From contig JAPKAV010000007.1 of the NCBI GenBank assembly GCA_028825115.1, positions 1 through 43,442 on the forward strand: 43,442 bases of DNA. Direction: 5' to 3'. The number at the start of each line of letters is the position of its first letter. The stretch's first letter is position 1. Below are positions 14,550 to 24,394 of this stretch, one piece after another. Source of the stretch: Candidatus Nanopelagicales bacterium. GTDB lineage: Bacteria > Actinomycetota > Actinomycetes > S36-B12. The notes below the pieces were generated by a model. That model saw only the letters and a program-made list of their open reading frames with translations, was not told where the DNA came from and ran no database searches. The position numbers were made by a program, and so were the translations under genes.

Positions 14550-16643
14550 ATGAGTGAATCATTTCCCCGACAAAAGGCAGCGACCCGCAGTTTCCGCTTA
14601 GGAGTGCCTCGAAGCTTCTCCATTAAACCCAGCGGGGACCTGATTCTGTTTCTACGAACAGCCAGTGGCCGAACCCCTACTACTGATATTTGGGTGGCTG
14701 AAAAAACAGACTCCGGATGGGTTGAACGCTGCCTGGTCAAATCAGCATCGCTTTCAGCAGGTGGAAAAATCCCGGACGAGGAGCTTGCCCGCAGGGAGCG
14801 GATGAGAGAAGTCACTCAAGGGGTAACCGCCTATTCAACTGACGCAGAATTCACGAGAATTACTTATGCCCTCGACGGGGAACTCTTCATGCACAACTTG
14901 CCCCAACGAAAAGGTGAAGCCATTGGACTCCCTTCGCCCATTGAGACCGGCGGCGGATGCATCGATCCAAGACTCAGCCCCGATGGAAGCCAGGTCGCAT
15001 TTGTTCACGCCGAGTCACTGTTCACCGTTGACACTCACTCACTAAAAGTAACTCGTCTTTGCGGTCCGGCAGAAGCCGAGGAAAACATCTTTTGGGGACT
15101 CGCCGATTTTGCAGCAGCTGAAGAGTTCGACCGGGCCCGCGGTTACTGGTGGGCCTCGGACTCTAGGAGCCTACTTGTTGAGCGGGTTGATGAGACCCCG
15201 GTAGATGTCGTTTGGATCGCGGATCCGGCGAATCCGCTCACGCCAGCGCGCGAACACCGCTACCCATTTGCAGGAACACCCAACGCGAATGTCTCGTTAC
15301 ATCGTGTCACGCTCACGGGTGACATTAATGAAATCCTATGGAACAAAAACACGCATCCCTATCTGGTCACTGTGAATCCACGGGGCTCCGCTACGACTTT
15401 CAGCGTGCTGTCTCGGAATCAAAAAAGCCTGGAAATATTTCGATTGGACGAATTAGCTTCAACATCAATTTTTATCAGGAACGACGAGCCATGGCACACG
15501 GTCGCACATGGAGTACCCACGCTCAATGACGCTGGTCAATTGATTGAGATTCGCCCACTCAACAACTCATTTCGTCTTTGTGTTGACGGAGAAGCAGTGA
15601 GCCCAGAAGGAATTCAAGTCGGGGGCGTGCTGATGTGTGACGACGACATCACCTACACCGGACAGAGTGAGACCACCAACCAACACATTTACTCACTGGG
15701 AAAAGGCCAACTTTTCACACCCGAAAAAGTTCAGTCTGTGAACTCTGGAGTGCGTAAGGGTGACCTCCTCTTATTGGCCCACACCGATTTTGAGCACACC
15801 AAAGCCACGTACTCGCTTTATAACGTCAACGATCTTGATACGCCGGAACATGTGTTTACCAACAATGCGGAATCACCCGTCGTAACTCCCACCGTCACGG
15901 TCGCAACCACGGGTCAACACAATCTCAAAAGCGCAATTATTTGGCCGGAGAATCATAAGCGAGGAACCCAAATCCCAGTAATCTGCGCCCCCTATGGCGG
16001 CCCGCACCACGCACGAGTAGTCGCGTCGGGTCTCTCTTTTTGCTCAGATCAATGGCTCGCTAACCAAGGTTTTGCGGTGGTTGTCACTGATAATCGCGGA
16101 ACCCCCGGACACGGACCAGATTTTGAGTACAGCATTGCGACCGACTTAGCGAAAAAAGTCGTTCACGACCAAGTGGACGCATTAACCACGCTCGGTGCCA
16201 CATACCCTGATCTTGATCTCACCCGCGTGGGCATTCACGGTTGGTCATTCGGCGGATACCTAGCGGCTCTGGCAACAATTGAACGACCAGACATTTTCCA
16301 GGTGGGTATTGCCGGTGCTCCGGTTGCCGAATGGTCGCTCTATGACACTGCTTACACGGAACGCTATCTGGGTTTACCCACTGAACACCCCGAAGGTTAT
16401 GAGGAAGCTTCACTGTTAAGCCGGGCACACAAACTAGAACGACCCCTGCTAATTATTCATGGTCTCGCCGACGACAACGTCCTAGTGGCACATTCACTTC
16501 GACTCTCAACAGCGCTGCTGTCCGCAGGAAAAACCCACTCGGTACTGCCACTTTCCGGTGTCACCCATATGACCTCACAAGAGATCGTGGCCGAAAACCT
16601 AATGTTGACAGAGCTCGATTTTTTTCACGAACACCTGCGGTGA
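14550..16643 (+). CDS. S9 family serine peptidase (prolyl oligopeptidase / DPP-IV type)
   Basis: A 697-residue peptidase with a beta-propeller N-terminal half (DPP-IV N-like, including the FWGLADFAAAEEFDRARGYWW segment shortened here) and a C-terminal alpha/beta hydrolase. The catalytic serine is S566 in HGWSFGGYLA, the aspartate is D641 or D642 in GLADDNV, and the histidine is H673 in GVTHMT. The acidic pair AAEEF in the propeller resembles the Glu-Glu motif of dipeptidyl peptidases that anchor the substrate amino terminus, so dipeptidyl peptidase activity is likely. There is no signal peptide, so it is cytosolic and probably recycles peptides. ATG 14550 follows CATGAT with a six-base spacer. 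Confidence 0.88.
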   Translation: MSESFPRQKAATRSFRLGVPRSFSIKPSGDLILFLRTASGRTPTTDIWVAEKTDSGWVERCLVKSASLSAGGKIPDEELARRERMREVTQGVTAYSTDAEFTRITYALDGELFMHNLPQRKGEAIGLPSPIETGGGCIDPRLSPDGSQVAFVHAESLFTVDTHSLKVTRLCGPAEAEENIFWGLADFAAAEEFDRARGYWWASDSRSLLVERVDETPVDVVWIADPANPLTPAREHRYPFAGTPNANVSLHRVTLTGDINEILWNKNTHPYLVTVNPRGSATTFSVLSRNQKSLEIFRLDELASTSIFIRNDEPWHTVAHGVPTLNDAGQLIEIRPLNNSFRLCVDGEAVSPEGIQVGGVLMCDDDITYTGQSETTNQHIYSLGKGQLFTPEKVQSVNSGVRKGDLLLLAHTDFEHTKATYSLYNVNDLDTPEHVFTNNAESPVVTPTVTVATTGQHNLKSAIIWPENHKRGTQIPVICAPYGGPHHARVVASGLSFCSDQWLANQGFAVVVTDNRGTPGHGPDFEYSIATDLAKKVVHDQVDALTTLGATYPDLDLTRVGIHGWSFGGYLAALATIERPDIFQVGIAGAPVAEWSLYDTAYTERYLGLPTEHPEGYEEASLLSRAHKLERPLLIIHGLADDNVLVAHSLRLSTALLSAGKTHSVLPLSGVTHMTSQEIVAENLMLTELDFFHEHLR

Positions 16644-16645
16644 TG

Positions 16646-16666
16646 AAAAAACTCTGGCCACCGGAG
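16646..16666 (-). terminator. Probable intrinsic terminator of typA
   Basis: On the minus strand CTCCGG-TGG-CCAGAG (one C-A mismatch) is followed by six T residues, seven bases after the typA stop. On the plus strand the same stem pairs fully with one G-U wobble but has no T run. Confidence 0.45.
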
Positions 16667-16672
16667 TAGTTA

Positions 16673-18532
16673 CTACGCCTTGGCCTTTCGACCAGAACGT
16701 TGGCGCTCACCAGCGTCAAGGATCACTTTGCGGATCCGGACCGCTGCCGGGGCGACCTCAACACATTCGTCCTCACGACAGAACTCAAGTGCCTGCTCCA
16801 GTGAGAGTTGCTTGTGGGGAATGAGAGGAACCAAGACGTCTGCTGAAGACTGACGCATATTGGTCAGTTTCTTTTCCTTGGTGGGGTTAACATCCATATC
16901 ATCACTGCGCGAGTTCTCTCCCACGACCATGCCTTCATAGACCTCCGTGCCTGGCCCAACAAACAGGGTTCCGCGCTCTTGAAGGTTTGCCAAGGCAAAT
17001 CCCGTGGTGGGTCCGGTTCGGTCAGCGACAAGCGCGCCGGTTGGGCGGGTACGTAGTTCACCAAACCATGGCTCGTATTTGTCAAAGACATGGTGTAGCA
17101 GTCCGGTTCCGCGGGTTTCGGTAAGGAATTCGGTCCGGAAACCAATTAAGCCTCGGGCCGGAACGAGGTAGTCCATGCGAACCCAGCCGGTTCCGTGGTT
17201 GATCATTTGCTCCATGCGGCCCTTGCGCAGAGCCATCAGCTGTGTGACGACACCCAAATAGTCCTCGGGGATATCAACCGAGAGGCGCTCAACCGGTTCG
17301 TGAAGCTTGCCATCAATGACTCGGGTGACCACCTGGGGCTTCCCCACGGTTAATTCAAAGCCTTCCCGCTTCATCATTTCAACCAAAATTGCCAGTTGGA
17401 GTTCACCACGACCCTGTACTTCCCACGTATCCGGGCGTTCCGTGGGAAGCACTCGAATCGACACGTTACCGATCGTCTCATCCTGCAAACGCTCTTTGAC
17501 CATGTTGGCGGTCAACTTCGTTCCCCCACTGCGACCAGCCACAGGTGATGTATTAATTCCGATTGTCATGGAAATCGAGGGTTCATCAACTGTGATCACG
17601 GGCAAGGCAACGGGATTTTCCGGGTCAGCGAGCGTGTCGCCAATTGTGATTTCGGGGAAACCGGCGACCGCGATGATGTCACCAGGTCCGGCGCTGTCCG
17701 CTGGGACGCGACTCAATGCCTCGGTCATGAGGAGTTCAACAACCTTCATCCGGACCGTCGTTCCATCGCCTTGCATCCAGGCAACCTGCTGGCCCTTGGT
17801 GATCGTGCCCTGATGAACGCGGCACAGTGCCAAGCGACCCAAATATGGGGATGCGTCAAGGTTGGTTACGTGCGCCTGCAGTGGTGCGCCTTCGGTGTAA
17901 GTCGGAGCTGGCACTGTCTCGATGAGAGTCTTGAACAACGGCTCGAGGTCTTCTTCCTCTGGCATCCCACCGTCCGAGGTACGAGTTAAGGAAGCACGAC
18001 CCGCTTTCGCGCTGGTATACACAATGGGAAAGTCGATCTGAATTTCATTCGCGTCAAGGTCGAGAAAGAGTTCATAGGCTTCGTCCACGACTTCGGCGAT
18101 CCGCGAGTCTGGTCGGTCTACTTTATTAATGACAAGCACTACCGGAAGGTTCTTCTGGAGTGCCTTACGCAGGACGAATCGGGTTTGTGGGAGGGGGCCC
18201 TCTGAAGCATCGACCAGCAACACCACGCCGTCGACCATTTCCAGTCCACGCTCTACCTCGCCACCGAAGTCAGCGTGACCCGGTGTGTCAATAATGTTAA
18301 AGGTAATTCCCTCTGGGGCAGATGGACCGCTGTAACGAACAGAAGTGTTCTTGGCCAGAATAGTGATCCCTTTTTCGCGCTCAAGATCCATGGAGTCCAT
18401 GACTCGCTCGTTTACATCCTGGTTCTCGCGAAATGCACCGGACTGCCAGAGCATGGCATCCACGAGGGTGGTTTTGCCATGGTCAACGTGGGCAATGATG
18501 GCAACATTGCGTAAATCTGAGCGTAAAGTCAC
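16673..18532 (-). CDS. typA: Ribosome-associated GTPase TypA/BipA
   Basis: A translational GTPase of 619 residues, related to EF-G and LepA, that acts on the 30S or 50S ribosome under stress and in assembly. G1 is [11 protein letters not shown]3 is [11 protein letters not shown], and G4 is NKVDRPDSR. Domain II, the domain III/V folds and the BipA-specific C-terminal domain ([21 protein letters not shown] onward) are all present. GTG 18532 is preferred over GTG 18556 because it starts at the family position ([20 protein letters not shown]) and has TATTCT (18539-18544) with a six-base spacer. M. tuberculosis Rv1165 is the equivalent near mshB. Confidence 0.95.
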   Translation of the reverse strand: MTLRSDLRNVAIIAHVDHGKTTLVDAMLWQSGAFRENQDVNERVMDSMDLEREKGITILAKNTSVRYSGPSAPEGITFNIIDTPGHADFGGEVERGLEMVDGVVLLVDASEGPLPQTRFVLRKALQKNLPVVLVINKVDRPDSRIAEVVDEAYELFLDLDANEIQIDFPIVYTSAKAGRASLTRTSDGGMPEEEDLEPLFKTLIETVPAPTYTEGAPLQAHVTNLDASPYLGRLALCRVHQGTITKGQQVAWMQGDGTTVRMKVVELLMTEALSRVPADSAGPGDIIAVAGFPEITIGDTLADPENPVALPVITVDEPSISMTIGINTSPVAGRSGGTKLTANMVKERLQDETIGNVSIRVLPTERPDTWEVQGRGELQLAILVEMMKREGFELTVGKPQVVTRVIDGKLHEPVERLSVDIPEDYLGVVTQLMALRKGRMEQMINHGTGWVRMDYLVPARGLIGFRTEFLTETRGTGLLHHVFDKYEPWFGELRTRPTGALVADRTGPTTGFALANLQERGTLFVGPGTEVYEGMVVGENSRSDDMDVNPTKEKKLTNMRQSSADVLVPLIPHKQLSLEQALEFCREDECVEVAPAAVRIRKVILDAGERQRSGRKAKA

Positions 18533-18538
18533 CTGCGA

Positions 18539-18544
18539 AGAATA
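18539..18544 (-). promoter_or_regulatory. -10 box TATTCT of leaderless typA promoter
   Basis: TATTCT on the minus strand, six-base spacer to GTG 18532. Confidence 0.5.
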
Positions 18545-18595
18545 GGCGTGTATCACATTTTCATTTCACATGGGTGTCAAACGCTACAGTTCGGC

Positions 18596-19462
18596 ATGCT
18601 TTTGATCCGACAGCCCCGCACCCACTCGGTGCTCAAACTCGATTCTGAAGGCCCGAATCCTGTAATTCCTGCGGATACGGACTTCTGGTCGATCACTAAA
18701 ACCTACGACGAACTTTCCCTGGTCTGCGTTACCGGTGAGGCACCAAAAGTTGGCGTCATGGAGCGCTCGGATAATTGGTGCGCGTTTCGAGTGGCCGGAA
18801 CTATGGAGTTCACGCTTACCGGGGTCGTCGCCCAAATCTCGCAAGTTCTCGCCGATGCACACCTGGGCATCTTTGTTGTGAGCACATTTGACACCGACTT
18901 CATTCTCGTCGCTTCACATGACGCGGACGCCGCAGTCCACAAGTGGCGCGAAGTGGGTATCGAAGTCGTTGAACCACTCCACCAGACAACTCGGCTGGAC
19001 TTCATTGATTTTAATTATGAACTAGAAGACATCGCCCATAACAATCGTCAGGGTAAGACCTGGGTTGACGACTACCCCACCAAAGGCGACACCATGATTG
19101 CGAACCTTTCGTTAACTGCTCAGCTTGATTCTTCACAAGAAGTCCCCATGCTTTTTGCATTGCGATCACGATCAACTGGACTAGCAATCGGCAGCATTGG
19201 CTTTAGGGGCGAGCACATTGACGCTGCTATTCATGCAAGAGAGATTGGTTACGAGTTGGTAGAGAGCGAGCGCCTAAAAGGGCTCGGAACTGAGGCGATC
19301 GCAGGTCTAATAGAAATCGCGCGCACAAGAGGAGTAACGCAACTATGTGCCAAAACTGATCCACTCAATATCCCGAGTCAAAAAGCTCTTGCACGAAATG
19401 GTTTTGTTGAGCTCCCAGGGACCGGTGCGGAAATCTTGTGGGAATTTTCAATCCCAGATTAA
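18596..19462 (+). CDS. ACT-domain / GNAT acetyltransferase fusion protein
   Basis: A 288-residue two-domain protein. The first half (about 1-135) contains FRVAGTMEFTLTGVVAQISQ and LGIFVVSTFDTDFILV, the pattern of the aspartate-kinase-like ACT_7 domains that bind amino acids. The second half (about 160-288) resembles a GNAT N-acetyltransferase: LAIGSIGFRG, ERLKGLGTEAIAGLIEIA as the acetyl-CoA binding part, and NIPSQKALARNGFVEL as the closing helix and strand. The likely reading is an acetyltransferase whose activity responds to an amino acid; substrate and ligand are unknown. ATG 18596 lies five bases after TACAGT (18585-18590); the frame continues upstream to 18548 but that would overlap typA's start. 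Confidence 0.78.
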   Translation: MLLIRQPRTHSVLKLDSEGPNPVIPADTDFWSITKTYDELSLVCVTGEAPKVGVMERSDNWCAFRVAGTMEFTLTGVVAQISQVLADAHLGIFVVSTFDTDFILVASHDADAAVHKWREVGIEVVEPLHQTTRLDFIDFNYELEDIAHNNRQGKTWVDDYPTKGDTMIANLSLTAQLDSSQEVPMLFALRSRSTGLAIGSIGFRGEHIDAAIHAREIGYELVESERLKGLGTEAIAGLIEIARTRGVTQLCAKTDPLNIPSQKALARNGFVELPGTGAEILWEFSIPD

Positions 19463-19483
19463 CTTTTGGGCCAATTGGCTGAG

Positions 19484-19489
19484 TAACCT
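19484..19489 (+). promoter_or_regulatory. -10 box TAACCT of leaderless cysteine-synthase-family gene
   Basis: TAACCT with a six-base spacer to ATG 19496. Confidence 0.5.
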
Positions 19490-19495
19490 TGGACT

Positions 19496-20437
19496 ATGAG
19501 CACCCATGTTTTTGGAAGCGTATTGGATTCAATTGGAAACACCCCTCTTGTTCATCTCGGGCAAATGTCACCTGTCGGTGGTGCGGCGATCTACCTGAAA
19601 CTCGAATACATGAACCCCACCGGTTCTAAAAAGGACCGCATGGCTCTGGCAATGATTGAAGGGGCCGAGGAACGAGGCCACCTGACACCTGGAATGAGCG
19701 TCGTCGAATACTCCGGAGGAAGTACTGGCACCGCGTTGGCATTAATTTGCAGTGTAAAAGGGTATCGATTTCGTTTGGTGACCTCAGATGCTTTTTCCCA
19801 GGAGAAAATCCACATGATGCGCGCACTTGGTGCCGAACTAGAAATCATTGAAGCCTTTGACGGGGGGATCACCGGAGCCTTGATCCAAGCCATGGTGGAT
19901 CGGGCAGCTGAGATCGCACAGGAACCAGGAACTTTCTACACCGATCAACTGAACAACCCTGACATGCTCAAGGGGTTCGAGAAACTCGGAACAGAATTTC
20001 TCGAGGCGCTCGGCGCAGATGGGATCACGGCCATGTGTGACACAGTGGGTACCGCAGGCACATTAATGGGGGCGTCGCAAGCCTTTCGCAAAGCTGGGGC
20101 TCAGGTTGAATTGATTGCACTTGAACCCGCGTCTTCTCCGATTCTTAGCAGTGGCGTAAAGGGATCCCACCGGGTTGAAGGCGTCGGCTTGGGCTTCGTC
20201 CCCGCACAACTTGACCCAAAAAATTATGACCGGGTCATGACAATTGACGAGGAAACAGCTCGGGAAACCTCCCGCGAACTTGCCCGTAAAGAGGGAATAT
20301 TTGCCGGAACTTCCACCGGTATGAACGTAGCCGGCGCAATTGCAATTGCTCAGGAACTGGGACCAAACGACACCGTGGTTGCAGTTGCCTGTGACACCGG
20401 GATCAAATATCTCAGTGAAGGTTTATTTGACGCCTAA
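19496..20437 (+). CDS. Cysteine synthase family PLP enzyme
   Basis: A fold-type II PLP enzyme of 313 residues that replaces the beta-substituent of an activated serine. It begins with LDSIGNTPLVHL, has the PLP lysine in NPTGSKKDRM (K46, with a second lysine K45 in place of the usual I or V), the substrate loop SGGSTGTALA (EGTSGNTGI in CysK) and the phosphate loop VGTAGTLMG. SGGSTG instead of SGNTG departs from standard CysK/CysM, so the sulfur donor or even the substrate may differ. It lies 33 bases after the ACT-GNAT gene but has its own -10 box TAACCT (19484-19489). It converges on ychF. Confidence 0.82.
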   Translation: MSTHVFGSVLDSIGNTPLVHLGQMSPVGGAAIYLKLEYMNPTGSKKDRMALAMIEGAEERGHLTPGMSVVEYSGGSTGTALALICSVKGYRFRLVTSDAFSQEKIHMMRALGAELEIIEAFDGGITGALIQAMVDRAAEIAQEPGTFYTDQLNNPDMLKGFEKLGTEFLEALGADGITAMCDTVGTAGTLMGASQAFRKAGAQVELIALEPASSPILSSGVKGSHRVEGVGLGFVPAQLDPKNYDRVMTIDEETARETSRELARKEGIFAGTSTGMNVAGAIAIAQELGPNDTVVAVACDTGIKYLSEGLFDA

Positions 20438-20456
20438 CGGACAAACAGACCGATGT

Positions 20457-21530
20457 TTACACGTTGAAGCGGAACTCCACCACGTCGCCATCGGCCATGA
20501 TGTAGTCCTTGCCTTCAATGCGAACTTTGCCACGTGACTTTGCCTCACTCATAGAACCGGCGCCCATCAGGTCGTCAAAAGATACAACTTCAGCTTTAAT
20601 AAAGCCCTTTTGGAAGTCAGTATGGATGACACCAGCAGCTTCGGGGGCGGTTGCATTGCGAGGAATCGTCCAGGCACGCGCCTCTTTTGGCCCTGCCGTG
20701 AGATAGGTCTGAAGTCCGAGAGCATCGAAGCCCACCCGGGCTAACGCGTTAAGACCAGATTCGGTTTGCCCAACTGATTGAAGCAGTTCCAACGCTTCTT
20801 CATCAGAAATTTCAACTAATTCAGATTCAATTTTTGCATCCAAGAACACTACCTCGGCCGGAGCGACAAGTTCCTTCATTTCATTCCGGAAATCACTATT
20901 GGACAGCTCTTCTTCGTCTGCGTTGACCACATACACAAATGGCTTGGCTGTGAGTAAGAAAAGTTCACGAATTGGTTCCGAATCAAATCTCGCGCTGAAC
21001 AGAGTCTTGCCACTGTTGAGAATCTCTTGGGCTTTCTCCGCGGCCTCTAAAACGACCGCCTTAGATTTATCGAGCCGCAATTCTTTTTCCAGTCGTGGAA
21101 TCGCTTTTTCAAGAGTTTGCATGTCGGCCAAAATTAATTCGGTATTGATGGTTTCCATATCTTCTTTGGGAGAGACCCGGCCTTCGACATGGACAACGTC
21201 GTCATCAGTGAAAGCGCGCAGAACCTGACAGATCGCGTCAGACTCACGGATATTCGCAAGGAACTTGTTGCCGAGACCAGCACCTTCGGATGCGCCTTTC
21301 ACAATTCCAGCAATATCAACGAACGTAACACTGGCCGGGATGATCTTCTCAGAACCGAACACTTTGGCTAAGTCATTAAGCCTGGAATCGGGCACGCCGA
21401 CCACGCCCGTGTTGGGCTCGATAGTTGCGAAGGGGTAATTCGCGGCAAGGACATCGTTCTTTGTCAATGCATTAAATAGAGTTGATTTGCCCACGTTGGG
21501 CAGGCCGACGATACCTAAAGTTAATCCCAC
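20457..21530 (-). CDS. ychF: Ribosome-binding ATPase/GTPase YchF
   Basis: An Obg-related P-loop ATPase of 357 residues, the usual family length, that associates with ribosomes and responds to oxidative stress. G1 is [13 protein letters not shown]2 the [11 protein letters not shown] segment, G3 [10 protein letters not shown], with the coiled-coil arm in mid-protein and the C-terminal TGS domain ([14 protein letters not shown]...[21 protein letters not shown]). The frame extends upstream to 21749 into the rmuC region, but GTG 21530 opens the canonical [16 protein letters not shown] and sits seven bases after TAGACT (21538-21543). It is divergent from rmuC. The M. tuberculosis equivalent is Rv1112. 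Confidence 0.95.
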   Translation of the reverse strand: MGLTLGIVGLPNVGKSTLFNALTKNDVLAANYPFATIEPNTGVVGVPDSRLNDLAKVFGSEKIIPASVTFVDIAGIVKGASEGAGLGNKFLANIRESDAICQVLRAFTDDDVVHVEGRVSPKEDMETINTELILADMQTLEKAIPRLEKELRLDKSKAVVLEAAEKAQEILNSGKTLFSARFDSEPIRELFLLTAKPFVYVVNADEEELSNSDFRNEMKELVAPAEVVFLDAKIESELVEISDEEALELLQSVGQTESGLNALARVGFDALGLQTYLTAGPKEARAWTIPRNATAPEAAGVIHTDFQKGFIKAEVVSFDDLMGAGSMSEAKSRGKVRIEGKDYIMADGDVVEFRFNV

Positions 21531-21594
21531 ACCCACGAGTCTAGATTGAGCATCAATCAACCTAAATGTCGGTCGTACATGCGAGTATCGGGGT

Positions 21595-22665
21595 GTGGAT
21601 TCAGTAGTACTACTCATAGTGGTAATTGCACTCGTTTTCTCGGGTGTTGGGTTGGGATATTTCTTGGGAACCCGTAGCAATCGCTCCCCGGGTGTGCCCG
21701 AACTGCAATCAGGCTTGAGTTCACTCTCTGATGCAATCGACCGGATCACATCTTCGGTGTCCGCCCAGCAAGTCTCTTCTGCACAGTCTTCGGCAGTCCT
21801 GCGTGCCGAATTAACCCAATCACTTGCACATCAGTCCGAAAACTTGCTTCGCTCGGTCTCGGAAGTTAAGACCCAAGCCCAACAGCTCAGTTCCGTGCTT
21901 AGTCGGTCCGGTGCCCGCGGGCAGTGGGGGGAAATGGAACTCACCCGGTTGGTTGAGGCAGCCGGCATGATTAATCGGGTTCATTTCCTTGATCAAAACA
22001 CGATTGACAGTGCTGAGGGTCGTTTGCGACCGGACCTGCAAGTCATGCTTTCCAATGGCAGGTGCATTTTAATTGATGCCAAGACCCCGATGGATTCATT
22101 TCTGCGCACTGCCGGAAACCAGTCAGAGGAAGACGTTGAAGTCTTGATGAACGCACATGCTGAAGCCGTCATCCGACACATCGAACAACTCGGCCGAAAG
22201 GGGTACAGCGCAGAAGTTCGCGAGTCGGTTGATTTTGTGGTGCTGTTCCTGCCTTCCGAGGCGTTGCTCGAAGCAGCACTGAACCAGCGGCCCGACCTGC
22301 TTGACTTCGCATTTACTCGCAATATCGTTCCCGCCACACCCACCACTTTGTTTGCACTACTGCGCGCCGTTTCTCTGGGTTGGCAAAACAGTGACATGGT
22401 CGAGCAAGCCCAAGACATTGTTCGGCTTTCCCAAGACATGTATTCACGCCTTGACATTGTTCTCGCCCACTTCGCCAGCCTCGGCAAATCACTCGCGGCT
22501 GCCGTGAGCCACTACAACAGTGCCGCGCGTTCAATTGAAACTAGGCTTAGGCCAACCGGTCGGGCATTAACCGATCTAGGTGTTCGGGGCGTGAAAAACG
22601 AGAGCGAGCTCACGCAGACTCCAACCTTAGAAGTGTTCGCATTCGAACTTCCCGAATCGGATTAG
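21595..22665 (+). CDS. rmuC: DNA recombination protein RmuC homologue
   Basis: RmuC-family proteins limit inversions at short repeats and have a nuclease-like core. The 356-residue protein has an N-terminal transmembrane helix (about 2-26), a long coiled-coil region (about 36-105), and the conserved core with GARGQWGEMELTRLVE, RPDLQVMLSNGRCILIDAKTP, VDFVVLFLPSEALLEAAL and PTTLFALLRAVSLGW. The IDAKTP segment is the PD-(D/E)xK-type motif. GTG 21595 has GAGTAT (21583-21588) six bases before it, a weaker -10 match than those of its neighbours. Confidence 0.92.
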   Translation: MDSVVLLIVVIALVFSGVGLGYFLGTRSNRSPGVPELQSGLSSLSDAIDRITSSVSAQQVSSAQSSAVLRAELTQSLAHQSENLLRSVSEVKTQAQQLSSVLSRSGARGQWGEMELTRLVEAAGMINRVHFLDQNTIDSAEGRLRPDLQVMLSNGRCILIDAKTPMDSFLRTAGNQSEEDVEVLMNAHAEAVIRHIEQLGRKGYSAEVRESVDFVVLFLPSEALLEAALNQRPDLLDFAFTRNIVPATPTTLFALLRAVSLGWQNSDMVEQAQDIVRLSQDMYSRLDIVLAHFASLGKSLAAAVSHYNSAARSIETRLRPTGRALTDLGVRGVKNESELTQTPTLEVFAFELPESD

Positions 22666-22666
22666 G

Positions 22667-22672
22667 TAGCCT
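22667..22672 (+). promoter_or_regulatory. -10 box TAGCCT of leaderless DUF6542 gene
   Basis: TAGCCT with a six-base spacer to ATG 22679, immediately after the rmuC stop. Confidence 0.5.
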
Positions 22673-22678
22673 ATTGCT

Positions 22679-23371
22679 ATGACCGATCAACCCGGTGAAG
22701 AATATGAGGCGCTCTTTCGCCCCGAAGAGCCCGCGCCTGAACCTGTGGTGGCTCAGATCACCGAAACCGGACGTGTTTTCAAAAGCCAAGGCGTACACGG
22801 AAATGAAAAGGCGTTACTTGCCCTTCCCACCAGTAGAACCAGTAAATTGCGAACACTTGAGCGCGTCAATTCGCCCGCTGAATCTGAATATGTCACCCAA
22901 GGCGGGATTATCATGCATTCGCCGGCGCCAGAGCAGTCCGGACAAACCCCATCGCCAAAATCCTCGAAGGACGAACGTGTTCGACGATCACGACGTGGTG
23001 CCGTTTTCGGAGCGCTCAATGCTTTCTGGATTTACGGAATCACAGTCGGCGTAACCCTGATTTTTGGTCTAGTCGACGTTCTCATCTTCGGTGGCGAACC
23101 TGGAGCTCTCACTGGGTTTGGACTCCTCGCAGTCTCAGTCTTCGCGAGTCTCGCAATTCGCTCACAAGACGATTCCCAAGCCATATTCGCGCCTGCCATT
23201 GCTTTTTTTGTCATTGCAATGACTATTGGTCAAATCAACGTCACCGATACTTCCCTCATGAATCGGTTCGTCACCGTGTTCTTCACTTTGGGAAATAATT
23301 GGTTCTGGGTGATTGGGTCCACCATTGTCGCCCTTGGCGTGGTTTCCTTTCGCCGCCGATCTTTTCGCTAA
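22679..23371 (+). CDS. DUF6542 membrane protein
   Basis: A 230-residue protein with a long, charged, proline-containing cytosolic N-terminal half (1-105) and a C-terminal domain of four membrane helices (about 117-140, 145-163, 169-185 and 200-222). The membrane part fits DUF6542, a domain of unknown function. The homologue in M. tuberculosis, Rv1111c, lies between ychF (Rv1112) and ispH (Rv1110), the same setting as here. ATG 22679 follows TAGCCT. Confidence 0.72.
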   Translation: MTDQPGEEYEALFRPEEPAPEPVVAQITETGRVFKSQGVHGNEKALLALPTSRTSKLRTLERVNSPAESEYVTQGGIIMHSPAPEQSGQTPSPKSSKDERVRRSRRGAVFGALNAFWIYGITVGVTLIFGLVDVLIFGGEPGALTGFGLLAVSVFASLAIRSQDDSQAIFAPAIAFFVIAMTIGQINVTDTSLMNRFVTVFFTLGNNWFWVIGSTIVALGVVSFRRRSFR

Positions 23372-23372
23372 A

Positions 23373-24335
23373 TCACTGAGTCGCAGCTGCTTTAATATCT
23401 CGCCGTAACTCTGGTGGAAGGGCAAACATCAACGTCTCTTCAGCGGTATTCACTTCCTCACAGTTATTAAAACCCTGCTCGGCTAACCAATCAATAACTT
23501 CTTGTACGAGCAGTTCTGGCACTGATGCCCCACTCGTTACCCCAACAGTTAACACGCCTTCCACCCACTCTTTTTGCAATTCACGGAAACTATCTACCCG
23601 GTGCGAAGCTTGTGCCCCAGCATCCAGCGCAACTTCAACCAGGCGTACTGAATTAGACGAGTTCCCAGAACCGACCACGATTACGAGTTCACAATTTGGA
23701 GACATCGCTTTAACCGCAGTTTGCCTATTCTGGGTTGCGTAACAAATATCGTCACTTGGTGGACTCGCCATTTCAGGGAACCGCTCTTTCAGCACTTTGA
23801 CAGTTTGGATAGTTTCATCGACCGAGAGGGTCGTTTGGGAAAGCCAAATGAGTTTCTCTGGATCTTCAACTTCCAATTGACGTGCTTCTTCAGGGTTTTG
23901 GACCAAGGTTATGGAATTTGGGGCCTCCCCCATGGTCCCTTCAACCTCTTCATGTCCTTCGTGCCCAATCAAAATGATATCGAGCCCCTCGCTGGAAAAA
24001 CGCTTGGCCTCAGCGTGCACCTTGGTCACCAGCGGACAGGTCGCGTCAATCGTCTTCAGGGAGCGATCGGCGGCCTCTTGATGGACAGTCGGAGAAACTC
24101 CATGGGCGGAAAAAACAACCGTCGCACCTTCCGGTACAACGTCAAGTTCATCAACAAAAATTACGCCACGGTCCTCGAGCGATTGGACAACGTACCTGTT
24201 GTGGACGATCTCTTTGCGAACATAGAGCGGAGCGCCGTACAAATCCAGTGATTTCTCGACCGTGAGGATAGCCCGGTCAACACCCGCGCAATATCCTCGA
24301 GGGGCAGCTAAAAGAACTTTTTTTTCTGAAGCCAT
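23373..24335 (-). CDS. ispH: 4-hydroxy-3-methylbut-2-enyl diphosphate reductase
   Basis: The last enzyme of the MEP isoprenoid pathway, making IPP and DMAPP with a 4Fe-4S cluster. Three cluster ligands are visible at C16 ([11 protein letters not shown]), C100 ([11 protein letters not shown]) and C198 ([11 protein letters not shown]). Other family segments are [21 protein letters not shown] and [13 protein letters not shown]. Length 320 is normal. ATG 24335 follows TACACT (24342-24347) with a six-base spacer. An A8 run occurs in codons 4-6. The gene is divergent from xseA and converges on DUF6542 with one base between. Confidence 0.96.
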   Translation of the reverse strand: MASEKKVLLAAPRGYCAGVDRAILTVEKSLDLYGAPLYVRKEIVHNRYVVQSLEDRGVIFVDELDVVPEGATVVFSAHGVSPTVHQEAADRSLKTIDATCPLVTKVHAEAKRFSSEGLDIILIGHEGHEEVEGTMGEAPNSITLVQNPEEARQLEVEDPEKLIWLSQTTLSVDETIQTVKVLKERFPEMASPPSDDICYATQNRQTAVKAMSPNCELVIVVGSGNSSNSVRLVEVALDAGAQASHRVDSFRELQKEWVEGVLTVGVTSGASVPELLVQEVIDWLAEQGFNNCEEVNTAEETLMFALPPELRRDIKAAATQ

Positions 24336-24341
24336 GCCTCA

Positions 24342-24347
24342 AGTGTA
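24342..24347 (-). promoter_or_regulatory. -10 box TACACT of leaderless ispH promoter
   Basis: TACACT on the minus strand, six-base spacer to ATG 24335. Confidence 0.5.
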
Positions 24348-24382
24348 GGCCCATAGCCTAGGTAGAGCACCCACTGTCCGCT

Positions 24383-24388
24383 TAGGCT
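24383..24388 (+). promoter_or_regulatory. -10 box TAGGCT of leaderless xseA promoter
   Basis: TAGGCT with a six-base spacer to GTG 24395. Confidence 0.55.
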
Positions 24389-24394
24389 GCGCAG

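Noticed and set aside
20457-21749. Extended ychF reading frame (430 residues) suggesting an N-terminal fusion
   Set aside because: The extra 73 residues run through the divergent promoter region and into rmuC, and family length (357) and a -10 box support GTG 21530.
23162-23425. Minus-strand frame opposite DUF6542
   Set aside because: Overlaps a well-supported gene and the start of ispH's tail, with no recognisable features.
24306-24326. A8 run in ispH codons as a programmed slippage site
   Set aside because: The frame is intact and reads EKK; an A-run in lysine codons needs no special explanation.
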